64,000 nucleotides of DNA from DATATV01 sp035551355 (lineage in GTDB: Bacteria > Actinomycetota > Actinomycetes > Mycobacteriales > Pseudonocardiaceae). Position 1 is the stretch's first letter. Each line of letters begins with the position of its first letter. The DNA lies in assembly GCA_035551355.1 (NCBI GenBank), contig DASZNF010000017.1, forward strand, positions 1 through 64,000, in the 5' to 3' direction. The notes under the pieces were generated by a model. It had not been told where the DNA came from. It did not search any database and saw only the letters and a program-made list of their open reading frames with translations. A program made the position numbers and the translations under genes. Shown here one piece after another: positions 8,408-16,459 of the stretch.

Positions 8408-10505
8408 GCTGCCGCCGGCATTGGCGACCAATCCGCGACTGGCCGACTGGGTGCGGATCGACCCGGCGGGCACGATCACCGTGCGCTCGGGGAAGGTGGA
8501 GATCGGGCAGGGCGTGCCGACCGCGCTGGCCCAGATCGCCGCCGAGGAACTCGACGTCGCCTTCGACCGGATTCGCATGCCCGGCACGCGCACCGGCACC
8601 AGCCCGGACGAGGGCCTGACCGCGGGCAGCATGTCCGTGCAGTACTCCGGAATCGCGCTGCGCCAGGCCTGCGCCGAGGTCCGCGCCCTGCTGCTGGCCG
8701 CCGCGGCCGAGGAACTGGACACCCCCACCGACGAGCTGACCGTACGGGACGGGAAAATCACCAGGCCGGACGGACACGCCATCAGCTACTGGAAACTCGA
8801 CACCGCCACCCTGCTCGACCGGGCCGCCACCGGACAGGCCACACCGAAGGCCGGGGCCGACCACACGGTGGTCGGGCGCAGCACGCCCCGCCTGGACATC
8901 CCGGACAAGGTCACCGGCCGCCCCCGCTACATCCACGATCTGCGCCTGCCCGGCCTGGCCTTCGGCCGCGTCGTCCGCCCGCCCTCGCGCGGCGCGCACC
9001 TGCTCGGCCTGGACACCGAGCCAATCGCGGCCCGGCCCGGGGTGCTGGCGGTGGTGCGGGACGGGGACTTCCTCGGGGTGGTGGCCGAGCGGGAGGAGCT
9101 GGCCCAGCGCGCCGCCGACGCGCTGCAGGCGACGGCCACCTGGGACGAGCACGACACTCTTCCCGACGAACACGCCCTTCCGGAGTTCCTGACCAGCCAG
9201 CCCGCCGACACCACCGTCCTGGCCGACACCACCCCCGACCAGCCCGCCGAGGTGGCGCGAACGGTCACCGCGCGGGTGCACCGCCCCTACCTCGCGCACG
9301 CCTCGCTCGCCCCCAGCGCCGCCGTCGCCCTGGCCGAAGACGATCAGCTGTCGGTGTGGAGCAACACCCAGGGGCCGTATCCACTGCGCGGCGCCATCGC
9401 CGCCGCGCTGGACCTCGATCCGGAGCGGATCAGCGTCCAGCACGTGGAGGGCGCGGGCGGTTACGGCCACAACGGGGCCGACGATGTCGCGTTCGACGCG
9501 GCGCTGCTGGCCCGCGCGGTGCCGGGGCGGCCGGTGCAGGTGTTGTGGTCGCGGCCGGACGAGCTGGGCTGGGCGCCGTTCGGCCCGGCCGCCGTGGTCG
9601 AGGTCGCCGCCGAGCTGGACGCGAACGACGAGATCGTGGGCTGGCGCCACGAGATCTGGAGCAACGGGCACGTCGGCCGCCCCGGTCTCGGCCCGGGCGC
9701 GCCGCTGCTGGCCGCCACCCACCGCGCCGATCCGGTCCAGTCGCAGCCCGCCGCCGATCCCCCGTTGGCCGTGGGCGGCGGCTCGGGCCGCAACGGCGTG
9801 CCCGGCTACCGGGTGCCGGCCCTGAAGGTGATCAGCCATCGGTTGCTGACCATGCCGCTGCGCACCTCGGCGCTGCGTTCGCTTGGCGCGTTCGTCAACG
9901 TGTTCGCCATCGAGTCCCTGATGGACGAACTGGCCGAAGTCACCGGCGCCGACCCGGTGGAATTCCGGTTGCGGCACCTGGACGATCCGCGGGCCCGCGC
10001 GGTGATCGAGACCGCGATCGCCAACGCACCCGAGGTCTCCGGCGAGTCGGCGGGCCGCGGTCTTGGGTTCGCCCGCTACAAGAACACCGCCGCCTACTGC
10101 GCCGTGGTCGCCGAGGTCGACGCGGTGGACAAGGTGCGGGTGCGGCGGCTGACCATCGCCGTGGACGCCGGGCTGGCGGTCAACCCGGACGGGCTGGCCA
10201 ACCAGATCGAGGGCGGCGCCATCCAGGCCACCAGCTGGACCCTGACCGAGCGGGTGCGCTTCGACCGCCGCCGGGTCACCAGCGACACCTGGGAGACCTA
10301 CCCGATCCTGCGATTCTCCGAAGTTCCCTCGGTCGAGGTGCACATCATCGACCGGCCTGAACAGCCCTCACTCGGAGTCGGCGAAGCCTCCCAGGGCCCG
10401 ACGGCCGCGGCGATCGGCAACGCGCTGCACGACGCGATCGGCGTGCGGGTGCGACGGCTGCCGCTGACCGAGGCCAACGTGGTCGCCGCCATCGACGCCG
10501 AATGA
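8400..10505 (+). CDS. Molybdopterin-binding subunit of a xanthine-oxidase-family hydroxylase
   Basis: 701 residues. The N-terminus (GKVEIGQGVPTALAQIAAEE) and the duplicated aldehyde-oxidase-like domains fit the IorB/NicB type of large subunit. The end carries GVGEASQGPTAAAIGNAL, whose Glu is the conserved base that activates the Mo-bound water. No FAD-domain gene is nearby, so the enzyme is probably two-subunit and uses a cytochrome or quinone-linked acceptor (family knowledge). Substrates of the family are N-heteroaromatics and aldehydes; the actual one cannot be read from sequence. No MoCo-sulfurase or XdhC maturation gene is adjacent. The DUF4241 gene converges on it with a 4-bp gap. Confidence 0.9.
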   Translation: MGELPPALATNPRLADWVRIDPAGTITVRSGKVEIGQGVPTALAQIAAEELDVAFDRIRMPGTRTGTSPDEGLTAGSMSVQYSGIALRQACAEVRALLLAAAAEELDTPTDELTVRDGKITRPDGHAISYWKLDTATLLDRAATGQATPKAGADHTVVGRSTPRLDIPDKVTGRPRYIHDLRLPGLAFGRVVRPPSRGAHLLGLDTEPIAARPGVLAVVRDGDFLGVVAEREELAQRAADALQATATWDEHDTLPDEHALPEFLTSQPADTTVLADTTPDQPAEVARTVTARVHRPYLAHASLAPSAAVALAEDDQLSVWSNTQGPYPLRGAIAAALDLDPERISVQHVEGAGGYGHNGADDVAFDAALLARAVPGRPVQVLWSRPDELGWAPFGPAAVVEVAAELDANDEIVGWRHEIWSNGHVGRPGLGPGAPLLAATHRADPVQSQPAADPPLAVGGGSGRNGVPGYRVPALKVISHRLLTMPLRTSALRSLGAFVNVFAIESLMDELAEVTGADPVEFRLRHLDDPRARAVIETAIANAPEVSGESAGRGLGFARYKNTAAYCAVVAEVDAVDKVRVRRLTIAVDAGLAVNPDGLANQIEGGAIQATSWTLTERVRFDRRRVTSDTWETYPILRFSEVPSVEVHIIDRPEQPSLGVGEASQGPTAAAIGNALHDAIGVRVRRLPLTEANVVAAIDAE

Positions 10506-10509
10506 CGAT

Positions 10510-11142
10510 TCAGCCCGCCGATTCCTCGGCGCCGAAAATATCGAAATCGGTGACCAGCGCGGCGATTGCGCCATTCGCCGCGTACCCGGCCCAGGTGGTG
10601 TAATTGCCGTTTCCCCATCCGGCGGCGGTAATCGCCAGTCCGGCACCGATTTCCGGCACGGAACAGACGGTCGCGCCGTCCGGAGCGACCCGCGCGGTCG
10701 CGTCGGCCACCGCGCGGTGGTGCCGGGCGTCGGTGGCGATCGCGGCGAACACCTCGGGGCTGCCCAGGCAGCCCGCACCGCCGTCCACCCGGTAGGCGCC
10801 GATGGGTTCGCCGGGGATGATCCGGTCGAACGCGCTGGGCTGCCATGCCACGATCGGATCATCACTGACCATCAGTTTCACCGCCGCGATCAGCGCCTCC
10901 GGCCAGTCGGTCAGCCCGCTGAACTCGGCCCGCGCCACCTGCACCCGGTGCTGCCCGGGGGCGACCGGTTCGGCGAAGATCCGCGGGTCGGGTTTGGCCG
11001 GCGCCGCGGTGACCGCGACCTGACCGGTGGGCAGCGCCAGCTTCCCGATCTCGGACACCCGCATGGTGGCCTGCCCGGGCCCGCACGGAATCTGGAATCC
11101 GGGCGCGAACAATGCGTCCAGATCGAATATCGGCGCGGACAC
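10510..11142 (-). CDS. DUF4241 family protein
   Basis: 210 residues from GTG 11142, which has a GGGAG element 8 bp upstream. The frame is open upstream to an ATG at 11217, but that extension is not family-like. The C-terminus (AAGWGNGNYTTWAGYAANG, then ALVTDFDIF) matches the conserved ending of DUF4241, in which a D/N-G-x-Y strand is followed by a G-x(n)-D-F strand. Function unknown. Members often occur singly or near toxin-immunity genes, but nothing toxin-like is adjacent here. Confidence 0.72.
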   Translation of the reverse strand: MSAPIFDLDALFAPGFQIPCGPGQATMRVSEIGKLALPTGQVAVTAAPAKPDPRIFAEPVAPGQHRVQVARAEFSGLTDWPEALIAAVKLMVSDDPIVAWQPSAFDRIIPGEPIGAYRVDGGAGCLGSPEVFAAIATDARHHRAVADATARVAPDGATVCSVPEIGAGLAITAAGWGNGNYTTWAGYAANGAIAALVTDFDIFGAEESAG

Positions 11143-11211
11143 GGCAATCACTCCCGGTGCGGTACGACAATGACGTGGTTCGGTGAAAAGTGCATCGAGC
11201 ATAGTGGACCA

Positions 11212-11224
11212 GACCACAGTGGTC
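11212..11224. promoter_or_regulatory. Short palindrome in the divergent DUF4241/permease region
   Basis: GACCACAGTGGTC is a perfect dyad with 6-bp arms around a single A. It lies 70 bp upstream of the DUF4241 start and 104 bp upstream of the permease start, so a regulator could bind it. No regulator gene is adjacent, and a dyad this short can arise by chance. Confidence 0.25.
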
Positions 11225-11327
11225 GATCGGCGGAGTCCGTTACGGAATGGTGATGTCCGGCCCGCTTCCGCCCTTTCCGGCCCGGCCGCCGGCCGGGCGC
11301 GGGCCGCTGACCTGTCAAAATGGGCCC

Positions 11328-12587
11328 GTGCCCGAGCCCTCCGCGCCTGCCGAGCAGGACCGCTCCCCCGGTTGGCGCGGCCGGCTCCGCCGGGTGAGCA
11401 CGCTGGGCCGGGTACGCGTCGGACTGCTGCTGCTCGGCCTGGCCTGCGTGGCCACCGGCTTGCTGCCGGCCGCGGCGGCGGTGGACAACCTGCGCCGGAT
11501 CGCGCCGCTGCTGCTGTTCCTGGGCAGCGTGATCGTGCTGGCCAAGCTGGCCCGCCAGGCCCAGGTGTTCGACCTGATCGCCGACCGGCTCGCGGTGCTG
11601 GGCCGCGGAAACTATCCGGCGTTGTTCGTGCTGTGCGTGGGTTTCGCCGCCGCGGTCACCATGTTCCTGAACCTGGACACCACCGCGGTGCTGCTCACCC
11701 CGGTGATGCTGGCGCTGGCCCCGCGGGCCAGGATCACCCCGCTGCCGCTGGCCATGACCACGCTGTGGCTGGCCAACACCGCCAGCCTGCTGCTGCCGGT
11801 GTCTAACCTGACCAACCTGCTGGCCGCCAACCGGGTCGCGTTGTCGGCCACCGGGTTCGCCGCCCGGATGTGGCTGCCGCAGCTGGCCGCGCTGGCCGCG
11901 ACCATGGCCTGCCTGTGGGTGTTCTACTGGCGGCGCGGCCGCCGCGGCGCGCGGCGCTACACCCCGCCGGAGGTGTTGCGGCTGGGCGACAACCGCCGCC
12001 GCGCCCTGTTCTCCACCACCTCGGTGGCGTGCCTGGTGTTCATCGCGTTGATCCCGGTGCTCGGGGATGCCATCGGGTTCGGCGCGGCCGCCGCCGCGGT
12101 GCTGGCGGTGGCGGCCTTCGCCGTGTGGGACCGGAGGGCGTTGCGCTGGTCGCTGATTCCGTGGCAGCTGCTGGTGTTCGTGGCCGGGTTGTTCCTGGTG
12201 GTGCCGACGTTGAGCCGGCTGGGACTGTCGGATGTGATGCGGGCGCTGATCGGTTCGGACCCGGGCTCGCTGGGCGTGCTGCGCGGCGCGGTCTCGGGGG
12301 CGGGACTGTCCAATGTGGCCAACAACCTGCCCGCCTACGCCGCCGGGGAGGCGGTGGTGCCCGCGGGCGACCGGGATCAGTTGCTTGGGTTGCTGATCGG
12401 CACCAACGTGACCGCGATCGTGACGCCGTGGGCGTCCCTGGCGACGTTGCTGTGCCTGGAGTTCTGCCGGGAGCACGCGTTGCGGGTGCCGATGGGCCGG
12501 TTCGTGCGATCCAGCGCGGTGCTGGCGGTGCTGGCGTTGGCCGGATCGGTCGGCGGCCTGCTGCTCACCGGGATGTGGACCGGCTGA
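11328..12587 (+). CDS. SLC13/ArsB-superfamily membrane transporter
   Basis: 419 residues from GTG 11328 (VPEPSAPAEQDR); an in-frame ATG 81 bp upstream would add only Pro-rich sequence. Around ten membrane helices are visible. The family signature is in NLDTTAVLLTPVMLAL and LANTASLLLPVSNLTNLL, with a second half-repeat (GLSNVANNLPAYAAG and GTNVTAIVTPWASL) carrying the same N-x-T/N-N-L-P pattern. These inverted-repeat clamshell motifs bind the substrate in ion-transporter-superfamily proteins. Substrates range from arsenite and phosphate to dicarboxylates, and this one is not predictable. No ars genes are near. Confidence 0.85.
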   Translation: MPEPSAPAEQDRSPGWRGRLRRVSTLGRVRVGLLLLGLACVATGLLPAAAAVDNLRRIAPLLLFLGSVIVLAKLARQAQVFDLIADRLAVLGRGNYPALFVLCVGFAAAVTMFLNLDTTAVLLTPVMLALAPRARITPLPLAMTTLWLANTASLLLPVSNLTNLLAANRVALSATGFAARMWLPQLAALAATMACLWVFYWRRGRRGARRYTPPEVLRLGDNRRRALFSTTSVACLVFIALIPVLGDAIGFGAAAAAVLAVAAFAVWDRRALRWSLIPWQLLVFVAGLFLVVPTLSRLGLSDVMRALIGSDPGSLGVLRGAVSGAGLSNVANNLPAYAAGEAVVPAGDRDQLLGLLIGTNVTAIVTPWASLATLLCLEFCREHALRVPMGRFVRSSAVLAVLALAGSVGGLLLTGMWTG

Positions 12588-12626
12588 GGCGGGGTCCGGG
12601 CACGGCCTGAGCCGATCGGCCCGCGC

Positions 12627-13193
12627 CTACTTGGGCCCGTAGACCAGCACCACGACGCCGCTGGCGAACCGGGTGACGTCGAGCAGGGCCAGGTGCGGCG
12701 CCCAGTCGACGTCGGCGAACAGCTGTTTCTTGCCGGCGCCGATCGCGACCGGGGTGAGGAACAGGTGGTATTCGTCGATGAGGTTGTGCCGGGCCAGCGT
12801 GGCGCCGAGCCGGCCGTCGCCGTACTTGAGCAGCGTGCGGTCGCGTTTGAGCTCGGCGACCCGGTCGGCCACGTCGCCATCGAGCACCCTCGCGTTCCAC
12901 GCCAGGTCCGTGCGGCCGCGCAGCGTCGTGGACGCGACCACCTTGGGCAGCTCGTTCATCCGGGCGACGAACCGGTCGAAATCGGTCGGCGGCCCCGATT
13001 GGTGCTCGGCCATCGCGGTGTAGGCGGCGGACAGTCCCTCGTAGGTCGCGCGGCCGAGCAGCAGCGAGTCGGCCGCGTCGAGCAGGGCGCCGGCGTAGGC
13101 CTGGTGTTCCTCGTCGAGATAGGGCCGCGCCCACGCGTTGTCGCCCTGCTCGCCGCCGAGCGCGACATGCGTCGCCTCAATCAGCTTTCCCAC
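12627..13193 (-). CDS. Dihydrofolate reductase-like (RibD C-terminal domain) protein
   Basis: 188 residues of the RibD-C/YwjB group. MGKLIEATHVALGGEQGDN is the N-terminal strand and loop; ADSLLLGRATYEGL and LPKVVASTTLRGRTD form the NADPH-binding core, followed by a LLKYGDGRLGATLARHNLIDE segment. Such proteins are NADPH-dependent reductases of mostly unknown substrate. Third gene of a likely operon ArsR - SRPBCC - RibD-like (15-bp gap), a combination common in actinobacteria. Confidence 0.87.
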   Translation of the reverse strand: MGKLIEATHVALGGEQGDNAWARPYLDEEHQAYAGALLDAADSLLLGRATYEGLSAAYTAMAEHQSGPPTDFDRFVARMNELPKVVASTTLRGRTDLAWNARVLDGDVADRVAELKRDRTLLKYGDGRLGATLARHNLIDEYHLFLTPVAIGAGKKQLFADVDWAPHLALLDVTRFASGVVVLVYGPK

Positions 13194-13208
13194 CGGTGTG
13201 CTCCTCGG

Positions 13209-13691
13209 TCAGGACTGCTTGGCCAGTTGCTCGGCGAACCGCTCCCAGGTCTCCCGCATGCCGCCTTCCATGCCGGAAGCCACCATCGCGTCCCGGTCGG
13301 CGACACTCTGGAACACCGAGGTCACGATCATCCGCGTGGTGTCGCCGTGGTCCTCCAGCACGGTGGTCTCCAGGTCGACGTGGCCGGGCGTGCCCTCGTA
13401 CTCGAAGGTCAGCACGATCCGCTCGGGCCCGGTGACGTCGTGGTAGACGCCGTGGAAGGCGTGCTCGGAGCCATCCGGCGCGGTCTGCACGAACCGCCAG
13501 TTCCCGCCGGAGCGCGGCTGCATGGCGTCCACGACGGTGGTCAGGTAGCTCGGGCCCCACCAGTGCGGGATCTGCTCGGGATCGGTGAGCAGCGCGAACA
13601 CCTGCTCGCGCGGGGCGGCGAAATCGCGGGTGATGGTCAGTTCGTGCACGCCGGGTTCGACGATCAGGTCGGTGCCCTTGAGGTCGGTCAT
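13209..13691 (-). CDS. SRPBCC (AHSA1/CalC-like START) domain protein
   Basis: 160 residues with the helix-grip fold: HELTITRDFAAPREQVFALLTDPEQIPHWWGP at the N-terminus (a typical hydrophobic-cavity entrance with the WWGP turn), and a long C-terminal helix (AMVASGMEGGMRETWERF). Members bind hydrophobic ligands or act in aromatic polyketide and stress responses. The start ATG 13691 has two AAGGA elements upstream and overlaps the ArsR stop by 4 bp, so its translation is coupled to the repressor. Confidence 0.9.
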   Translation of the reverse strand: MTDLKGTDLIVEPGVHELTITRDFAAPREQVFALLTDPEQIPHWWGPSYLTTVVDAMQPRSGGNWRFVQTAPDGSEHAFHGVYHDVTGPERIVLTFEYEGTPGHVDLETTVLEDHGDTTRMIVTSVFQSVADRDAMVASGMEGGMRETWERFAEQLAKQS

Positions 13692-14047
13692 GACGAGTCC
13701 TTTCCTTGCTGCGTTTGATTTTTCCGCTGGAGTCGAGCGAGGTGCCCGGCGAACCGGTCGAGGCGTTCCTCGACCAGCCGCCGGTGGGTGTTCAGCCAGT
13801 CCGCGGCGCCGTCCAGTGGGGCGATCTCCAGGCGGCAGGGCCGGAACTGCGCTTCCTTGCCACGGCTGACCAGACCGGCGTTCTCCAGCACTTTCAGGTG
13901 CTTGGAGACCGCTTGCAGGCTGATCGGGAACGGCTCGGCCAGCTCGTTGACCGTCGCCTCGCCGAGGGTGGCCAGGCGGCGCAGGATCGCCCGCCGGGTC
14001 GGGTCGGCCAGTGCGGCGAAGGTTCTGCTGAGCTGATCGTCCGTCAT
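13688..14047 (-). CDS. ArsR/SmtB-family transcriptional regulator
   Basis: 119 residues; winged-helix with the recognition helix in FPISLQAVSKHLKVLENAGLV. It lacks the CxC metal site of ArsR/SmtB metal sensors (no Cys in the recognition helix), as is usual for ArsR proteins fused to or paired with SRPBCC genes. These autoregulate their operon in response to organic ligands or thiol stress. First gene of the three-gene operon. Divergent from the DUF2630 gene across 75 bp. Confidence 0.9.
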   Translation of the reverse strand: MTDDQLSRTFAALADPTRRAILRRLATLGEATVNELAEPFPISLQAVSKHLKVLENAGLVSRGKEAQFRPCRLEIAPLDGAADWLNTHRRLVEERLDRFAGHLARLQRKNQTQQGKDSS

Positions 14048-14122
14048 CCGTATTCAACCTTCTGATTTATCAACTGACCGGTTGAGTATGCGCGCGGCCG
14101 GGAGAGGTGTCAAGATGTGCGC

Positions 14123-14365
14123 ATGGCGGACAAGGACATCATCGGCCACATCGACGAGCTGATCGCCGAAGAGCACCAGCTGCGGACCAAGGCCACCGGC
14201 GACGGCCTGGCCCCCGAGGACACCGACCGGATGAAGTCGCTGGCCGCGCAACTGGACCAGTGCTGGGACCTGCTGCGCCAGCGCCGCGCCCGCCGCGAAT
14301 TCGGCGAGGACCCGGGCGACGCCGAGGCTCGCCCGATCAGCGAAGTCGAGTCCTACCGACAGTAG
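14123..14365 (+). CDS. DUF2630 family small protein
   Basis: 80 residues. It matches the family along its whole length: DKDIIGHIDELIAEEHQLR, then LDQCWDLLRQRRARREFG and the C-terminal VESYRQ. The predicted structure is two amphipathic helices, probably a helical hairpin or coiled-coil dimer. Function unknown; widespread in actinobacteria. ATG 14123 is chosen; GTG 14117 in frame would add two residues. It is followed by a stretch of about 860 bp without an intact gene. Confidence 0.85.
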   Translation: MADKDIIGHIDELIAEEHQLRTKATGDGLAPEDTDRMKSLAAQLDQCWDLLRQRRARREFGEDPGDAEARPISEVESYRQ

Positions 14366-14405
14366 AGACATCCGGCGGAGCTTCATCCCGGCAGCTCGCC
14401 CCATT

Positions 14406-14445
14406 TAGATCCAGCTAGGTCCAGCTAGGTCCAGCTAGGTCCAGC
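14406..14445. repeat. Tandem 10-bp repeat, four copies
   Basis: The unit TAGGTCCAGC occurs three times without error at 14416-14445, preceded by one copy with a single change (TAGATCCAGC, 14406-14415). It lies between the DUF2630 stop and the 2'-5' RNA ligase relic, in a zone less GC-rich than the surroundings. One helical turn per unit means all copies present the same DNA face. No link to a CRISPR or integron is apparent. Confidence 0.9.
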
Positions 14446-14516
14446 GTTGACGCCAGCCGCCGATTTTCCACCTGATATTCTGGGTTGTCATTCACGAATC
14501 GCAGGCGAGGTACCCG

Positions 14517-15164
14517 GTGCCCCGAGGCGATGTCAACGAAAATCGGCAACCTGCGTACCAGCGCTCGGCTGGCCACGGCGAAAAGCAGCGCTGGTACGCC
14601 TGGCAGATTTCACTCCAGAGCCAACCTGAACTTATTGCTCACCTGTCACGTGTCCACCGGCACTGGGCGGCCATCCCTGGAATAAGACCTGTTCCATTGC
14701 GGTGGCTGCGATTAAGCCTGGGCACGGTGGGCTTGTCGAGCGAAACATCCTACGCGGACGCGCATTCCCTGACCGAACTGGTCGCCACCAGAGTCCAGTG
14801 AATATCCACTGCCGACATCGAGGTTTCCGAGCTCACCGCGACCGGTGGGTACCCGGTGCTACCGGTTGATCAGCCCGGCGTGGTCGATGAGATCGCGGCC
14901 GCGCTCAAGGAGTGCGCAAGCGAAATACCGGCGGTGAAGGACGAGCTCACCATCCCAGCCGATCACCACATCGTGACGGCCATCGCCGAATCCGGCGATG
15001 CGGCCCGGCACGCGCTCGACGCTCTGGTCCCAGCTCACCTGAACCGGCAATCCACGCCGGTTCACGTTCTCGACATCTCTCACGTTCTCCTGGATCAGGA
15101 ATCCTTCGACACCGAGATCTGGACGAATCTCGACCGACTCAGCCTGGCCGGCGCCGCCGGCTGA
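14517..15164 (+). pseudogene. Relic of a 2'-5' RNA ligase-family gene, interrupted by in-frame TGA
   Basis: Two open stretches (14517-14801 and 14802-15164) lie in the same frame, separated only by TGA at 14799-14801. Read through, they give a product of about 215 residues resembling the actinobacterial 2'-5' RNA ligase/phosphoesterase family: an N-terminal WYAWQISLQSQPELIAHL segment, then PVPLRWLRLSLGTVGLSSE, and later TATGGYPVLPVDQPGVVDE. The catalytic H-x-T/S motifs look eroded: the first, normally RWLHLT, reads RWLRLS, and the second reads DHHIVTA. Codon use is also less GC-biased than in neighbours. I infer a decaying gene, possibly acquired; readthrough or a sequencing error at the TGA cannot be excluded. 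Confidence 0.6.
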
Positions 15165-15225
15165 ACAGCGACGCGCAGCGACTGGAACGCCATGCTCCAG
15201 CAACCGCGCGCCGCTCATACCTGGT

Positions 15226-16446
15226 TCAGTTCTTCGGGGGCAGGTACTTCTTGATCTCCCGGCGAGCCAGCGACCGGCGGTGCACCTCGTCCGGGCCGTC
15301 GAAGATGCGCATGGTGCGGGCCTGGGTCCACAGGCTGGCCAGCGGGAAGTCCTGGCTGACCCCGCCACCGCCATGGGCCTGGATCGCCTTGTCGATGACG
15401 AACTCGGCCACCGCGGGCACCGCGACCTTGATCGACTGGATCTCGGTGTGCGCACCCCGGTTGCCGACGGTGTCCATCAGCCACGCGGTCTTGAGCACCA
15501 GCAACCGCGCCTGCTCGATGCGCACCCGCGACTCGGCGATCCACTCCTGCACCACGCCCTGCTCGGCCAGCGGCTTGCCGAACGCCACCCGGTCGATCGC
15601 CCGGCGGCACATCAGCTCCAGCGCCCGCTCGGCCATGCCCAGCGCCCGCATGCAGTGATGGATACGCCCCGGCCCCAACCTCGCCTGGGAGATGGCGAAC
15701 CCCTCCCCCTCCCCGGCGATCAGGTTTGACGCGGGCACCCGCACATCAGTGAACTCGACCTCGCCGTGGCCGCCGTGCGGGCCGTCGGCGAAGCCGAACA
15801 CGCTCATGCTCCGGTGCACGGTCACGCCCGGCGTGTCCTTGGGCACCAGCACCATGCTCTGCTGCCGGTGGGTGGCCGCCTCGGGGTCGGTTTTACCCAT
15901 CACGATCAGGATTTCGCACTCCGGCGACAGCGCGCCGGAGGACCACCATTTGCGACCGTTGATCACGTACTCGTCGCCGACCCGCTCGATGCGGGTGGCG
16001 ATGTTGGTCGCGTCCGAGGACGCCACGGCCGGTTCGGTCATACAGAACGCCGAGCGGATCTGCCCGTCCAGCAACGGTTTGAGCCACCGGTCCTGCTGCT
16101 CCGGGCTGCCGAACATGGTCAGCACTTCCATGTTCCCGGTGTCCGGCGCGGCGCAGTTGGTCGCCTCCGGCGCCAGCGCCGGACTGCGGCCGGTGATCTC
16201 GGCCAGCGGCGCGTACTGCAGATTGGTCAGGCCCGCGCCGTGGTCGCCGGGCAGGAACAGGTTCCACAGGCCGCGCTTGCGGGCCTCGGTCTTCAGTTCC
16301 GCCATGATCGGCAGCCGGGCCCACGGGTTGTCCGCCCGCGCCGACTGTTCCTCGGCGATCTTCTCCGCCGGGTACACGTGCTCGTCCATGAAGCCGAGCA
16401 GGTCAGCGCGCAGCTGCTCGGTGCGCTCGTCGAACTGGAAGTCCAT
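15226..16446 (-). CDS. Acyl-CoA dehydrogenase (ACAD10/11-like)
   Basis: 406 residues, full length for the family. Substrate/FAD signatures are SAFCMTEPAVASSDATNI (the TEP motif), FGKPLAEQGVVQEWIAES, and the C-terminal QAHGGGGVSQDFPLA with the FAD-contacting Q-x-x-G-G-x-G pattern. The N-terminal segment MDFQFDERTEQLRADLLGFM is that of the ACAD11-like subgroup. Last gene of a minus-strand operon HAD - kinase - ACAD with a gap of 13 bp to the kinase. In bacterial 4-hydroxyacid catabolism, for example levulinate use in Pseudomonas putida, a kinase of the APH fold phosphorylates the 4-hydroxyacyl-CoA and an ACAD-family enzyme eliminates the phosphate. This operon could do the same (inference). Confidence 0.92.
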   Translation of the reverse strand: MDFQFDERTEQLRADLLGFMDEHVYPAEKIAEEQSARADNPWARLPIMAELKTEARKRGLWNLFLPGDHGAGLTNLQYAPLAEITGRSPALAPEATNCAAPDTGNMEVLTMFGSPEQQDRWLKPLLDGQIRSAFCMTEPAVASSDATNIATRIERVGDEYVINGRKWWSSGALSPECEILIVMGKTDPEAATHRQQSMVLVPKDTPGVTVHRSMSVFGFADGPHGGHGEVEFTDVRVPASNLIAGEGEGFAISQARLGPGRIHHCMRALGMAERALELMCRRAIDRVAFGKPLAEQGVVQEWIAESRVRIEQARLLVLKTAWLMDTVGNRGAHTEIQSIKVAVPAVAEFVIDKAIQAHGGGGVSQDFPLASLWTQARTMRIFDGPDEVHRRSLARREIKKYLPPKN

Positions 16447-16459
16447 GTCTCTGCCTCGC

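Noticed and set aside
14406..14445. CRISPR-like array
   Set aside because: 10-bp units without spacers and no cas genes; a simple tandem repeat.
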